Origin: an uncultured Pseudomonadota bacterium
Lineage (GTDB): Bacteria; Myxococcota_A; Bradymonadia; Bradymonadales; GCA-2716585
Direction of reading: 5' to 3'
Length of the DNA stretch: 64,000 nt
NCBI GenBank assembly: GCA_937123825.1
Contig: CAKZKQ010000404.1
Span: forward strand, 1 to 64,000
Below, in pieces: positions 9,047 through 18,178 of the stretch (position 1 is its first letter; each line of letters opens with the position of its first letter). Below the pieces are notes generated by a model. That model was not told the DNA's origin and made no database searches. It saw only the letters and a program-made list of their open reading frames with translations. The translations under genes and the position numbers were made by a program.

Positions 9047-9203
9047 GCCTTCTCCAAATTCTGGAGCCGTCCGATAAACCACCCTGTTATTCCATCACCC
9101 CCACGCGCACGCAAGCCAAGTGGCCGCTGTGAAGGGTTTGGAGGGCATCAAAACCGTGTTTTCGGGCACTGGGGGTTCAGGCGCGGGGTCTGAAGGCGCA
9201 GGT

Positions 9204-10271
9204 TCAACGGCGAGCACGCATGTGGAGGCAAAGGGTGGCGGTCAGGAATCCAATCAGGAGCACGCCCAGCGAGGTGGAGATCCAGCCGGGGGGGCTTGCT
9301 GCGCCGTTTTGGGCCAGCACAGCGCCAACCCCCGGCCTTTGCCAGGCGCTTTGGGCCTCAAGGACCAGCGCAGCGGCCAGCATGGCCGCCGAGGCCAGCT
9401 CGGGGCGCGGCTTGGTGGCGTCGGCGGTCTGGCGGATGAAGAGCAGTCCTATCGCGAGCGCGAAAGGCAGGCTCCAGGCCAATGGGCCCATGGATGAGGG
9501 CATGAACATCCAGGCGATGGCCCCCAACGTTGGGACAAGCCAGGCGTTGAGGTGCGCCGAGGTGCGTTGGAGGGCTTTGGTCTTGTGGGGTTGCGCCAGC
9601 GCAAAGCCAGCGCCCGCGCTGGCGTGGAGCCACAAAGACGCAGCGTCTGTCAGCCACACGCTGGCCACTGTGGCCAGCAGCAGCGCGGCCAGCCCCACCG
9701 ATGGACGCAGGCGCAGGCGCCTCGCGCCGGTTCCCAATACCCACCCCAGCGGGAGGCCCAGGCCCAATGAGGATCCCATAACCCACGCGCTCTCCCAAAT
9801 CGTCCGGTCTCCCCATACTGTGGTGACCAGAGCCAGCCCCACAATGGCCACCAGACCGCGGTCAACGCCGATCATGGCCACCAAAGCGGTCATCAGAGCC
9901 ATTGGCGCCACGACCAAGAGGTCTTGAATGTTCTGTGCTTGGGTCCACGTTCCCAAAAGTGCCCAGGCTGCGATGCCTGTAGCGATACAGATCCCCAGAT
10001 CCATCGACGCACTGCGCCGTCGCGATGCGCCGAGCCGATCCATGAGCCCCAGTCCTACCCACAAGGCGGCGAACCCTGCACTACAGTGCATGATCTCCTG
10101 GGTGATGGGGGGCCACATTGCCCCCAGAAGCGTCATGACAGTGGTCAGCGCAGCGGCGACCGCCCAAGATGGGCCTTGGTTGTGGGAGGGATCCGTATTT
10201 CTGGGCATGGATGACCGTTGCAGGGCCGTCACGCAATCAGCGCTCGAAAGGGTTGTGGTGAGGATGGGCAT
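9204..10271 (-). CDS. Polytopic membrane protein, function unknown
   Basis: This 355-aa protein is built almost entirely of hydrophobic segments (about ten) with short Arg-rich loops such as GASRRRSAS and GARRLRLR. I do not recognise a family. The start at 10271 has an AGGAAG site about 11 nt upstream; an internal ATG at 10208 (MPRNTD) is an alternative. It precedes the glycosyltransferase/lgt pair on the same strand with a 157-nt gap, so it may be a separate unit. Confidence 0.6.
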   Translation of the reverse strand: MPILTTTLSSADCVTALQRSSMPRNTDPSHNQGPSWAVAAALTTVMTLLGAMWPPITQEIMHCSAGFAALWVGLGLMDRLGASRRRSASMDLGICIATGIAAWALLGTWTQAQNIQDLLVVAPMALMTALVAMIGVDRGLVAIVGLALVTTVWGDRTIWESAWVMGSSLGLGLPLGWVLGTGARRLRLRPSVGLAALLLATVASVWLTDAASLWLHASAGAGFALAQPHKTKALQRTSAHLNAWLVPTLGAIAWMFMPSSMGPLAWSLPFALAIGLLFIRQTADATKPRPELASAAMLAAALVLEAQSAWQRPGVGAVLAQNGAASPPGWISTSLGVLLIGFLTATLCLHMRARR

Positions 10272-10402
10272 GGTGGCGAATCGCTTCCTGATCAGAGCAT
10301 ACTCATCTTAACGACGCTCTGTGGGATCGCCAGAAATCTTTGATGTGGTCCAGATAAAAATTTAACGCGCCGCGTCAGATCCAGGGCGTTGGATCGGGCC
10401 TT

Positions 10403-11833
10403 TCATACGGGTTCTGTTGCAGACCAAAGCGCGACTTGACCGAATGTGTCCCCATAAGCGCGTGGATCCAGGGCGTAAATGGCCCCAGACAGCGGCTTGC
10501 CCAGGCGTTTTTGAGTGGCATTACGGCGAGCGAGCGCTCCGGCAGCGGTCAAAACCGAGGTGTCGCTGTCCTGGGGGAGGTGTGTGGGGTATGCATGCGC
10601 GCCGATAAGCCGTTTTAGAGCGTCCAGTGCCTCTCTTTGGCCCCAAAAAGAGGCGTTCATTTCAGTGTGGTCGGGGGCCATGCTCAGGTCGACCATGTTG
10701 GCAGACCCCACCGTGCCCCAACACCCATCCACGATGCAGACTTTGGCGTGAACATAGACCTCTTCGAGGCCTTCTGGATGCCATGGAGCAGGGCGACACA
10801 GGCCGGCGAGCGTGAATCGGGGGTGGCTGGCGAGCGCCGCCAGCGTGTTGAAGACGTTGCGGTACCTTGTGGGGCCTTGTTTGGCGCGGTTTTTCTCTTT
10901 GCAGATGGCCTCCATGGGCAGTGATGGCACCACGTAAAGCACGTCAACGCCGCGATCAAGTGCTTTTTGGAGGGCGTCGAGGAGCGTCTCCTCGCCGGGG
11001 TGCTGATTTTCAAGGTAAATGGTGCTTTGTGCCGCGTTGAGCGCGTTTTTATAGGCCTCGTAGATGCTCGTTTCGCCACGGTGGATGGGAAATGGGGTGC
11101 AATCGTCTGGGCGATAGAGTCCTGGGCGGATGGTGCGGTGGATTTGCACCGTGGTCTGGCCTTGTTTGGCCGGATTGTGGGTGGGAAAAGGCAGATCTCC
11201 AGCCGTGTTCTGGTCTGGCCATGGGGCTGGGGAGGATGGATCGGCGCCGGGAGCGTTCCACCGCTGCACAAAGTTGTGTGCGACGTCCTTTGTGCAGGGG
11301 CCTCGCAGCTCCAAAGTGACGTCGTGGCGCCTTTCCTGGCCTCCCAGAGCCACCCTTTGGGGCAGATTGTCCTGTGTTTTGACCATGCCGCCGACAAAGG
11401 CCACAGCGTGTGGTGTGTCGGCGTCGATGATCCAGGTCTTCTGGTGGTGGCAGTGGCCTGGGTGTTGGCCTGAGCTGTCCCAGCGGGCTGACCACCGCGC
11501 GCCGATCTTTTTTAAAAATGCCAGATCCTGGGGCGATCCCTGAAAGACGTTCCTGGGGCTGAAGAAGGCCGGATTGCGCCAGTAAAGGATCCGCACGTCT
11601 TTGCCGTCCTGCGCCAAAGCCTCCAACACATCCCACCAGCGCTCTCCCGATGGAAAGCGAAAGTCTCTGTTCAGAAAAGAGATCGTGATCCAGACGCTGT
11701 GTTGGGCCTGGCGCATGGCTTCAAGCAGGCGCGTGTAGAAGGGCAACTCGGAGAACCACAACTCGATGTGGTTCCCCTGGCGCACGGGGTAGGCGGCGCG
11801 CTGGGCGTCAACAGGGGCGATGGTGGTGTCCAT
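10403..11833 (-). CDS. Phospholipase D-superfamily protein with two HKD motifs
   Basis: This protein is about 476 aa. Motif 1 is HHQKTWIIDAD followed by AFVGG; motif 2 is HAKVCIVDG followed by GTVGSAN. Both give the H-x-K-x4-D pattern that forms the shared active site of the PLD fold. Family members include phospholipase D, cardiolipin synthase and some nucleases, and there is no clear membrane segment here to choose between them. The frame stays open upstream to 12916, but that part overlaps the divergent methyltransferase and reads as a shadow. The ATG at 11833 lacks a strong ribosome-binding site, so the exact start is uncertain; a GTG about 20 codons upstream is possible. Confidence 0.8.
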   Translation of the reverse strand: MDTTIAPVDAQRAAYPVRQGNHIELWFSELPFYTRLLEAMRQAQHSVWITISFLNRDFRFPSGERWWDVLEALAQDGKDVRILYWRNPAFFSPRNVFQGSPQDLAFLKKIGARWSARWDSSGQHPGHCHHQKTWIIDADTPHAVAFVGGMVKTQDNLPQRVALGGQERRHDVTLELRGPCTKDVAHNFVQRWNAPGADPSSPAPWPDQNTAGDLPFPTHNPAKQGQTTVQIHRTIRPGLYRPDDCTPFPIHRGETSIYEAYKNALNAAQSTIYLENQHPGEETLLDALQKALDRGVDVLYVVPSLPMEAICKEKNRAKQGPTRYRNVFNTLAALASHPRFTLAGLCRPAPWHPEGLEEVYVHAKVCIVDGCWGTVGSANMVDLSMAPDHTEMNASFWGQREALDALKRLIGAHAYPTHLPQDSDTSVLTAAGALARRNATQKRLGKPLSGAIYALDPRAYGDTFGQVALWSATEPV

Positions 11834-11914
11834 GGGCAAGCCTGGTGTGGGGGTCGGTGGGTCTGGTACAAAGTCATCGTTTGGATCCACGCCGTCAATG
11901 GGGGAGGAGAGCGT

Positions 11915-14293
11915 TTGACGTGGTTTGATGCCCTGGTGCCTGCGCGCAGTCGTCCTGCACGCGTGGTGATCCACGCCGTGTGCGCTGCGCTCCCTCGCAT
12001 GAAGGCGGCCAGCCGCGCGCGCTGGCTGGAGGGCTTTGTGGAGCGCCATCACGGCGCGCTCGACGGGCAACGCGCGCTGGATCCGCAGGCGCTGGCCTGG
12101 GCTGGTCCTGCCCAGGCGCCGGTTGGCCATCGCCTGACCGCCCTTTGGGTCTACGGCATCTGGACGGCGCGCCTTTGCACCGCCGCGGCCCTCCAAGGCC
12201 CACGCGCTGGCCATTGGCTCGGCGACTGCGCCAAAATGCCCGCGCGCAAGCTGCGCCAGACCATGCGGCACGTCATTCAGGGGCATCACGGGCTCTTTGG
12301 GCCGATTCAGGTCCCCGATGCGGGTTTTGAGGCCTCCTGGTGGACCCATCAGACTGACACCGTTGTGTTGCCTGCGCTTCGGGAGCTTCTCTTGGCGCTG
12401 GCGGCGCGCTGGCCTGCGTCGCCGTTGTGGCAGCGTCGCGATCCCATGGGGCGACTCTATGCCGCGCTCCACCCTGCAGCGCTGCGCCACATCAACGGCG
12501 AGTATTATTCTCCGTCCTGGCTCCCTGGGTTGCTTTTGGAGGGGTTGGGTTGGGCGCCCGGGCAGAGTTTGGTGGATCCCTTTGGGGGTTCTGGCGTGGT
12601 CTTGACCGAGGCGCTGCGCCGAGCGCGGGCGCAGGGGCATGATCCTGTGGGGGCGCTGCGCGCGTCGCTTGCGATGGTGGAGTTGCACCCGGTGGCCTGT
12701 GCCATGGCGAGCGCTGCGTTGGTCTGGCAGGTGGCCGATCGTTTGCGGCAGATTTCGGCGCCGCTGCCGCTGCCGGTGCACTGCGACGACGCGATTTTGC
12801 CCACAGGCAGGGCGGCGAAGCTCGCCGCTGCCGATCTGGTCATCACCAACCCCCCCTGGGTGGGCTGGGAGTACATCGCCCGGCCTCAGCGCGCGCGCCT
12901 GGAGCCGCTGTGGCATGACTTGGGGCTCTTTACGGCGCGCGGGCGTCAGGCCTCCTTTGTCAAAGAAGACCTCTCCACGTTGGCCACGGTGGTGGCCTGG
13001 GGGCGATATCTAAAGCCCGGCGGGCGCAGCGCTGTCATCTTGCGGGCCAGCGCCATGACCTCTGCGCTGGCGGGCAAGGGGCTGCGCCGCCTGTCGCTGC
13101 GCCGTGATGGCGAGCCTGTGGCGTTGGAGTCCGTGTGGACTTTTCCCAAATGGCAGCTCTTTGCCGGGGCGCGGACCCAAACTTCGGTCTGGATGGTGCG
13201 GCGAGGCGCCCCAACGGGTTTTCCGGTCAACGCGCTGGCGTTTGAAAAGCCGTCTCCCCGTTGGAAGCCCGATCCGTTGGCGTCACCCCAGGAGATCACG
13301 GCGCAGACCGAGCGTCGCCCGGTGGTCATTGAGCGCGTGGTGCCAGACGAGCCAGAGAGCCGCTGGATTGTTGGCCCCCGTCAGTGCGTGGAGGCGTCGC
13401 GCCGTCTGGCCAGCCCGTGTGCCTACCAGGGGCGCACAGGGGTTTTTACCGGCGGCGCCAACGCGGTGTTTTATCTGGAGCGGCTCTCGGCAGGGGACAG
13501 CCCCGGGTTGGGGCGGTTTCGCAACGTGACTCGCCGTGCCAGAAGGGCTGCGCCGCAGGTGGAGATGAGCCTGGAAGAGGCGCTGGTGCACGAGGTGGTG
13601 CCCGGAAGGGGGGTCAAACGCTGGTCGATGGGCCAGAGCGGGCTTATTTTGTGTCCGCACACAGTCCAGACGCGTCTGCACGCCATTGACCCTGCGCAGA
13701 TGGCCGCGCGGTATCCTGCGGCGCTGGAGTATTTGACATCCATGAAGTCGGTGTTGACCCGTCGACGCGGGTTTGCGGCCTGGGAGAGCGGCTTTGTGGA
13801 GGCGGCCTTTTACGCCATTGGCCGCGTGGGCAGTTACAGCTTTGCGCCCTACAAGGTGGCGTGGCGCTACATCAGCCCGGATTTTGTGGTGTCCGTCATC
13901 GGTCCAGACGCCCAGGGGCGCCCGAGGTTGGTCAACGACAAGGTGATCTTTGTGGGCTTGGACGATTGGGACGAGGCCCATTACCTGTGCGGGCTCTTGA
14001 GCGCCGATCCGGTGCGCTGGAGGGTGGTCTCGCACGCCACCGGCACGCAAATGTCGACCAGCGCCATCAGCGCGCTGGGGTTGCCCGCCTGGCAGCCCGA
14101 CAACCGGTGGCACGTGCAGCTTTCCCAGGCCAGCGCCCACGGTCATCGGGCCGTGGGTGAAGGGGACATGGAGGCGGCGCGTCGGTCGCTGGCGCAGATC
14201 AACGATGCGGTGGCCGCGATGTGGTCGTTTGAGCCCGCTCAGATGGCGGCGTTCGCCCAGGCGTTGCGCGAGCGCTTTGGGGCGCCCTTTTGA
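11915..14293 (+). CDS. N6-adenine DNA methyltransferase-like protein
   Basis: This protein is about 792 aa. The SAM-binding motif I is DPFGGSG (after SLVD) and the catalytic motif IV is NPPW in DLVITNPPWVGWEY, diagnostic of amino-methyltransferases. The long C-terminal half could hold the target-recognition region, as in type IIG/Eco57I-like enzymes. No PD-(D/E)XK endonuclease motif is obvious and no restriction gene is adjacent. I favour a TTG start at 11915 because an AGGAG site lies 5 nt upstream; the frame is open further upstream, and an ATG near 12000 is an alternative. The gene diverges from the PLD gene across about 80 nt. Confidence 0.75.
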   Translation: MTWFDALVPARSRPARVVIHAVCAALPRMKAASRARWLEGFVERHHGALDGQRALDPQALAWAGPAQAPVGHRLTALWVYGIWTARLCTAAALQGPRAGHWLGDCAKMPARKLRQTMRHVIQGHHGLFGPIQVPDAGFEASWWTHQTDTVVLPALRELLLALAARWPASPLWQRRDPMGRLYAALHPAALRHINGEYYSPSWLPGLLLEGLGWAPGQSLVDPFGGSGVVLTEALRRARAQGHDPVGALRASLAMVELHPVACAMASAALVWQVADRLRQISAPLPLPVHCDDAILPTGRAAKLAAADLVITNPPWVGWEYIARPQRARLEPLWHDLGLFTARGRQASFVKEDLSTLATVVAWGRYLKPGGRSAVILRASAMTSALAGKGLRRLSLRRDGEPVALESVWTFPKWQLFAGARTQTSVWMVRRGAPTGFPVNALAFEKPSPRWKPDPLASPQEITAQTERRPVVIERVVPDEPESRWIVGPRQCVEASRRLASPCAYQGRTGVFTGGANAVFYLERLSAGDSPGLGRFRNVTRRARRAAPQVEMSLEEALVHEVVPGRGVKRWSMGQSGLILCPHTVQTRLHAIDPAQMAARYPAALEYLTSMKSVLTRRRGFAAWESGFVEAAFYAIGRVGSYSFAPYKVAWRYISPDFVVSVIGPDAQGRPRLVNDKVIFVGLDDWDEAHYLCGLLSADPVRWRVVSHATGTQMSTSAISALGLPAWQPDNRWHVQLSQASAHGHRAVGEGDMEAARRSLAQINDAVAAMWSFEPAQMAAFAQALRERFGAPF

Positions 14294-14338
14294 TGGTGTT
14301 TGTGGGGCGTTGAGGGGAAAGCTTGATGAAACGCGGGT

Positions 14339-14366
14339 TTGACGCAGTGGTCCGCGACGTTATAAA
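14339..14366 (+). promoter_or_regulatory. Sigma70-type promoter for zwf
   Basis: TTGACG (14339-14344), a 16-nt spacer and TATAAA (14361-14366) lie about 90 nt upstream of the zwf ATG. The patch is A+T-rich against its surroundings. Confidence 0.6.
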
Positions 14367-14456
14367 AAGGTGCGTCCCTGGCAGAAGTACAAATCCATCA
14401 TAAAGCGGGCGCATTGCGCCAGTCGTGATCCCATACACCAGAGGTTTAAGGCGATT

Positions 14457-15971
14457 ATGTCAGAGAACGCGACCATCCAGATCCAAAGTGGTTCGGTCCC
14501 AGAAGACCCCAACGTCAAAGCCACCAAGCCGCAGTCCTGCGTGCTGGTCATCTTTGGCATCACTGGCGATCTGGCGCGCCGCAAGCTCATCCCGGCGCTC
14601 TACCACCTGGCCAAGGCCAACGCGCTGCCGGAAAACTTTGCGGTGGTGGGCTTTAGCCGCAGCGCCAAAGACAAAGAAGCGCTGCGCGAGCGCCTTTATG
14701 AGTCCGCGCAGACGCTCTCGCGCTCCAAAGGCAACATCGACCGCGAAGTCTGGGACAAGTTCATCGCCAAGGTGGACTGCGTGGCGGGCAGCGGCGACGA
14801 TCCCGGTGCCTACGCGCGTCTGCGTGAGAAGCTGGCCCAGGTCGACGAGGAGTTTGGCACCCAGGGCAACCGCCTCTACTACCTCTCGGTGGCCCCGCGC
14901 CTCTTCCCGATGATCCTCAACCAGCTCCAGGACGCTGGGATGATCTACCCGCCGAGCCAGACCGACCGCTGGGCGCGCGTGATCGTGGAAAAACCCTTTG
15001 GGCACGACCGCGCCAGCGCCGAGTCGCTCAACAGTCTTGTGGCCGAGGTCCTCGAAGAGCGTCAGACCTACCGCATCGACCACTACCTGGGCAAAGAGAC
15101 GGTCCAGAACATCCTGGCGTTCCGCTTTGCCAACGCCATCTTTGAGCCGCTGTGGAACTACAAGTACATCGACCACATTCAGGTCACTGCCGCTGAAGGG
15201 CTCCAGGTCAAAGGCCGCGGTGCCTTCTACGATCAGACCGGCGTGGGCCGCGACATCATCCAAAACCACCTGCTCCAGATCCTGGCGCTGGTGCTCATGG
15301 AGCCGCCCGTGTCGCTCGACGGCGATCACGTGCGCGACCAGAAGGTGCAGGCCATCCGCTCGTTGGCCCCCGTGCCCGCCGAAGACGTCGTCTTTGGCCA
15401 ATACGAGGGCTACAAAGAGGTCGAAGGCGTGGCGCAAGACTCGCGCACGCCGACCTTTATGGCCATGAAGCTCAAGGTCAACAACTGGCGCTGGAACGGC
15501 GTGCCGATCTACATGCGCGCAGGCAAGGCCATGGAGGGTCGCGACACCGAGGTCGCCATCCACTTCAAGCCCGTGCCCAACTACCTCTTTGGCGACAAGG
15601 CGCTCAAGCCCAACGTCCTGGTGCTGCAGATTCAGCCCAACGAGGGCATCTCGCTGCATTTCTCCTCCAAGGTCCCCGGCGAAGACATCCGCATTGGCCA
15701 TGTGGAGATGCAGATGCGTTACTCTGAGGCCTTCGATCGCCAGCCCGGCGACGCCTACGAGCGCCTCCTGCTTGACGGCATGCGCGGTGACACGACGCTC
15801 TTTGCGCGCCGCGACGAGGTCGACGAGGCCTGGGCCTGGATCGATCCCATCCTCAAGGGTTGGGAAGGTGGTCAGGAGCCCATCCCCACCTACGCTGTGG
15901 GCGAAAACGGGCCTGAGTCCGCCGCCAAGTTGGTGGAGCGCGACGGCTACAACTGGCGCCCGATTGGCTGA
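14457..15971 (+). CDS. zwf: Glucose-6-phosphate 1-dehydrogenase
   Basis: This 504-aa protein is the usual length for Zwf. It converts glucose 6-phosphate plus NAD(P)+ to 6-phosphoglucono-delta-lactone, the entry to the oxidative pentose phosphate pathway. The Rossmann motif FGITGDLARRKL and the active-site signature RIDHYLGKE (conserved catalytic His/Lys region) are intact, as is EKPFG. The start is the ATG at 14457 (MSENAT), which gives the normal N-terminus. No gluconate pathway partner (pgl, gnd) is adjacent. A hairpin at 15988-16011 follows the stop. Confidence 0.97.
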   Translation: MSENATIQIQSGSVPEDPNVKATKPQSCVLVIFGITGDLARRKLIPALYHLAKANALPENFAVVGFSRSAKDKEALRERLYESAQTLSRSKGNIDREVWDKFIAKVDCVAGSGDDPGAYARLREKLAQVDEEFGTQGNRLYYLSVAPRLFPMILNQLQDAGMIYPPSQTDRWARVIVEKPFGHDRASAESLNSLVAEVLEERQTYRIDHYLGKETVQNILAFRFANAIFEPLWNYKYIDHIQVTAAEGLQVKGRGAFYDQTGVGRDIIQNHLLQILALVLMEPPVSLDGDHVRDQKVQAIRSLAPVPAEDVVFGQYEGYKEVEGVAQDSRTPTFMAMKLKVNNWRWNGVPIYMRAGKAMEGRDTEVAIHFKPVPNYLFGDKALKPNVLVLQIQPNEGISLHFSSKVPGEDIRIGHVEMQMRYSEAFDRQPGDAYERLLLDGMRGDTTLFARRDEVDEAWAWIDPILKGWEGGQEPIPTYAVGENGPESAAKLVERDGYNWRPIG

Positions 15972-15987
15972 GCGTGCCCTGAGCGAC

Positions 15988-16011
15988 GCTCGCCGTTGTG
16001 ACACGGCGAGC
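15988..16011 (+). terminator. Hairpin after zwf
   Basis: GCTCGCCGT (15988-15996) pairs with ACGGCGAGC (16003-16011) around a 6-nt loop. The sequence after it (ATCTTGT) is only weakly U-rich, so termination efficiency is uncertain. Confidence 0.5.
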
Positions 16012-16133
16012 ATCTTGTCAGGAGGACCAGGGCCTTGCCTTGGGGCGTCTTTCTACGCCATAAGAGAGGTTCGTGTCAGTGTGTGGGTGAGGTGGACCGG
16101 CCGTCCACCTTGCGATGAAGGTGTTGAGGGGCC

Positions 16134-17348
16134 ATGGATCTGATTCACAGGTGGACTCACGGCGAAGGCAAGGAGCACCGCGAGGCGCTCCTCAAGGCGC
16201 TCCAGAGCGGCGATCCGCAATGGCCAGCGTTGATCGTCGGGGTGCCCTTTGTGGATGAGGCCACTGGTGGGCGCGATCTGCGCGGGCTGGACTTAAGCGG
16301 CCTGGATCTGCGCAAGGCCCACCTGGACAAGACCCGCATGGAGTTGGCCAACCTCACCGAGGCCAACCTCAAAGGCGTCAGCCTCAAGCGCTGCTACCTC
16401 CACGACGCGCGCCTGAGCAAAGCCAACCTCCAACAAATCACCGCCACCGGGACCAGCTTCACTGGCGCTGAGTTGATCGGCGCCGACCTGCGCAAGGCCA
16501 ACCTGGCGCACTGCCGCCTGGCCGACGTCGATTTGACCGGCGCCGACCTCAAAAGCGCGCTGCTGACCGGCATCGACCTGACCGGGGCTGACCTGACCGA
16601 CGCCAACTTTGCGGGTGCCAAGGCCGATCACGCGATCCTCTCTCGCGCCAAAGGCCCACGCTTTCGGGCCCCCAAAGCCTCATTCCAAAAAGCCCGCTGG
16701 TACAAAACCAGTCTCCCCGGCGCCGACCTCATGGAGGCCAACCTCGCCGAGGCCAACCTGGGTTTTGCCAACCTCAAGGGGGCGCTGCTCTCTGGGGCAT
16801 GCCTGGACCACGCCCGGCTGCGCAAGGCCAACCTCGAAGACGCCGACCTGACCGGGGCCAGTTGCCAGGGCGTGCACCTGCAAGAGGCCATGGTCGGCTC
16901 CATCCAGCTCCAGGACGCCAACCTCGAAGGCGCACAGCTCAACGACGCCCAGGGCTTCTCTGGGGTCAACCTCAGCCGCGCCAACCTCAAGGGCACCGAT
17001 CTGATCGGCGCCCGGCTGACCGGCGCGGATCTGACCGGCGCCGACTTGACCGACGCCAACCTCACCGGCGCGCTGCTGGCGCGCTGCGTGCTGAGCCAGG
17101 CGCGCCTGATTGACGCCAACCTGCGTCAAGCAGACTTGAGCGGCGCCGACCTCTCATCGTGCGTGATGACCGGGGCCTTGTTGGACAACACCAACCTGCG
17201 CCAGAGCGACCTGACCGACGCCGATCTGCTCCAAAGCCGCTTCATCCAGGCCTGGTTCAGCATGGCCAAGGTCGAAGGCGCGCGCTTTGAAGACATTTTC
17301 CGCGATGCGCTCGGCGGCACCATCGGCACGCCCACGTTTGGCGACTGA
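16134..17348 (+). CDS. Pentapeptide-repeat protein
   Basis: This 404-aa protein, after about 50 N-terminal residues, is almost entirely A(D/N)LxxA-type pentapeptides, for example ADLTGADLTDANLTGALL. This repeat folds as a right-handed quadrilateral beta-helix. There is no signal peptide or enzyme domain, so it is probably a soluble rod-like protein. Some family members mimic DNA and bind gyrase, but nothing here supports that specifically. The start at 16134 has a GAGGGG site. An interruption of the repeat near residues 165-200 (KGPRFRAPKASFQKARWYKT) could divide two helical blocks. Confidence 0.92.
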   Translation: MDLIHRWTHGEGKEHREALLKALQSGDPQWPALIVGVPFVDEATGGRDLRGLDLSGLDLRKAHLDKTRMELANLTEANLKGVSLKRCYLHDARLSKANLQQITATGTSFTGAELIGADLRKANLAHCRLADVDLTGADLKSALLTGIDLTGADLTDANFAGAKADHAILSRAKGPRFRAPKASFQKARWYKTSLPGADLMEANLAEANLGFANLKGALLSGACLDHARLRKANLEDADLTGASCQGVHLQEAMVGSIQLQDANLEGAQLNDAQGFSGVNLSRANLKGTDLIGARLTGADLTGADLTDANLTGALLARCVLSQARLIDANLRQADLSGADLSSCVMTGALLDNTNLRQSDLTDADLLQSRFIQAWFSMAKVEGARFEDIFRDALGGTIGTPTFGD

Positions 17349-17410
17349 TACCACCGTTTGAAATTGTGTTGATGTACGGCCCCAATCCAGAGCGGCGGGG
17401 TGGTCTGTCT

Positions 17411-18172
17411 TCAGGCGTCGCTTTGCGGCTCTGAGGTGTCCTCGGCAGCGGCCGATTCGGCCTTGGCCTCGGTGATGGCCTGCCTGGCAAGCTCATCGGC
17501 GCGCTCATTGAGCGGGTCCCCGGCGTGGCCTTTGACCTTGAGCAGCTGCAGATCGGGGAAGCGCGACATGATGCCCTGGATCTGCATGATGAGTTGCCGG
17601 TTGGTGCGCGCCTTGTACTGCCCGCTGAGCACGCCGATGGCGTACTTGCTGTCGGTGTAGATCCGAATGGGCAGCTTGTTGGTCTTGACCGCTTCGAGGG
17701 CGACCTTGATGGCCGTCAACTCGGCGATGTTGTTGGTGGCGTCACCGATGTACTGGTAGATCTCGCGGCTGTGATCGCCCCAGCGCAGCACCACACCCAG
17801 CCCAGAAGGCCCTGGATTGCCGCTGGTGGCCCCATCCGTATAAATCTGGATGAAGTCCTTGCTGGCAGGTCCAAGGGCGTTGACGGGCGACTGAGCGTCG
17901 TTGGTTGTGGAGCGGGCGGGGGATGGGGTCTGAGGGGGCGGGGGAGAGCCGCCTGCGCCTTGGGGCGGCGGCCCGTCGGCCAGGTGGGCGGCAATCTGGG
18001 CGGGCAGGGTGCCGTCCAGATTGCGGATGCGGTCGGCCTTGAAGCTGTAATCCCTGGGATCTTCCTTCTTGTAGCGCCCTTTGGTCAGGCCGTTGTTGAC
18101 CAGCATGTTGCCGTCGTCGTCCACGGGGACCCAGACCTTGCCGTTCTTATAGCGCTTTCGATCCCAGTTCAT
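17411..18172 (-). CDS. rnhA: Ribonuclease HI with N-terminal extension
   Basis: This 253-aa protein hydrolyses the RNA strand of RNA-DNA hybrids. The RNase H domain occupies roughly residues 110-240 and keeps all four acidic residues: IYTDGATSGN, NIAELTAI, YTDSKYAI and NERADELA. KVKGHAGDP is the conserved loop. About 105 extra residues precede it: a basic start (MNWDRKRYKNGKVWVP) and a Gly/Pro/Ser linker. This is not the usual Cys/His hybrid-binding domain of eukaryotic-type enzymes. The start lies 6 nt behind the lipoprotein stop, so the two are probably cotranscribed. Confidence 0.93.
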   Translation of the reverse strand: MNWDRKRYKNGKVWVPVDDDGNMLVNNGLTKGRYKKEDPRDYSFKADRIRNLDGTLPAQIAAHLADGPPPQGAGGSPPPPQTPSPARSTTNDAQSPVNALGPASKDFIQIYTDGATSGNPGPSGLGVVLRWGDHSREIYQYIGDATNNIAELTAIKVALEAVKTNKLPIRIYTDSKYAIGVLSGQYKARTNRQLIMQIQGIMSRFPDLQLLKVKGHAGDPLNERADELARQAITEAKAESAAAEDTSEPQSDA

Positions 18173-18178
18173 AACGGC

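Noticed and set aside
7031-9193. 720-aa plus-strand open frame opposite the glycosyltransferase
   Set aside because: It is an Arg/Gln/His/Pro-rich shadow of a polytopic membrane protein gene.
11834-12916. Upstream extension of the PLD open frame (to 837 aa)
   Set aside because: It is antisense to the methyltransferase coding region, is rich in Arg/Gln/His/Pro shadow sequence, and lies before the start of the PLD domain.
10403-14293. A restriction-modification or defence island
   Set aside because: No endonuclease, specificity subunit, helicase or defence marker was found beside the methyltransferase; kept only as a possible pair.
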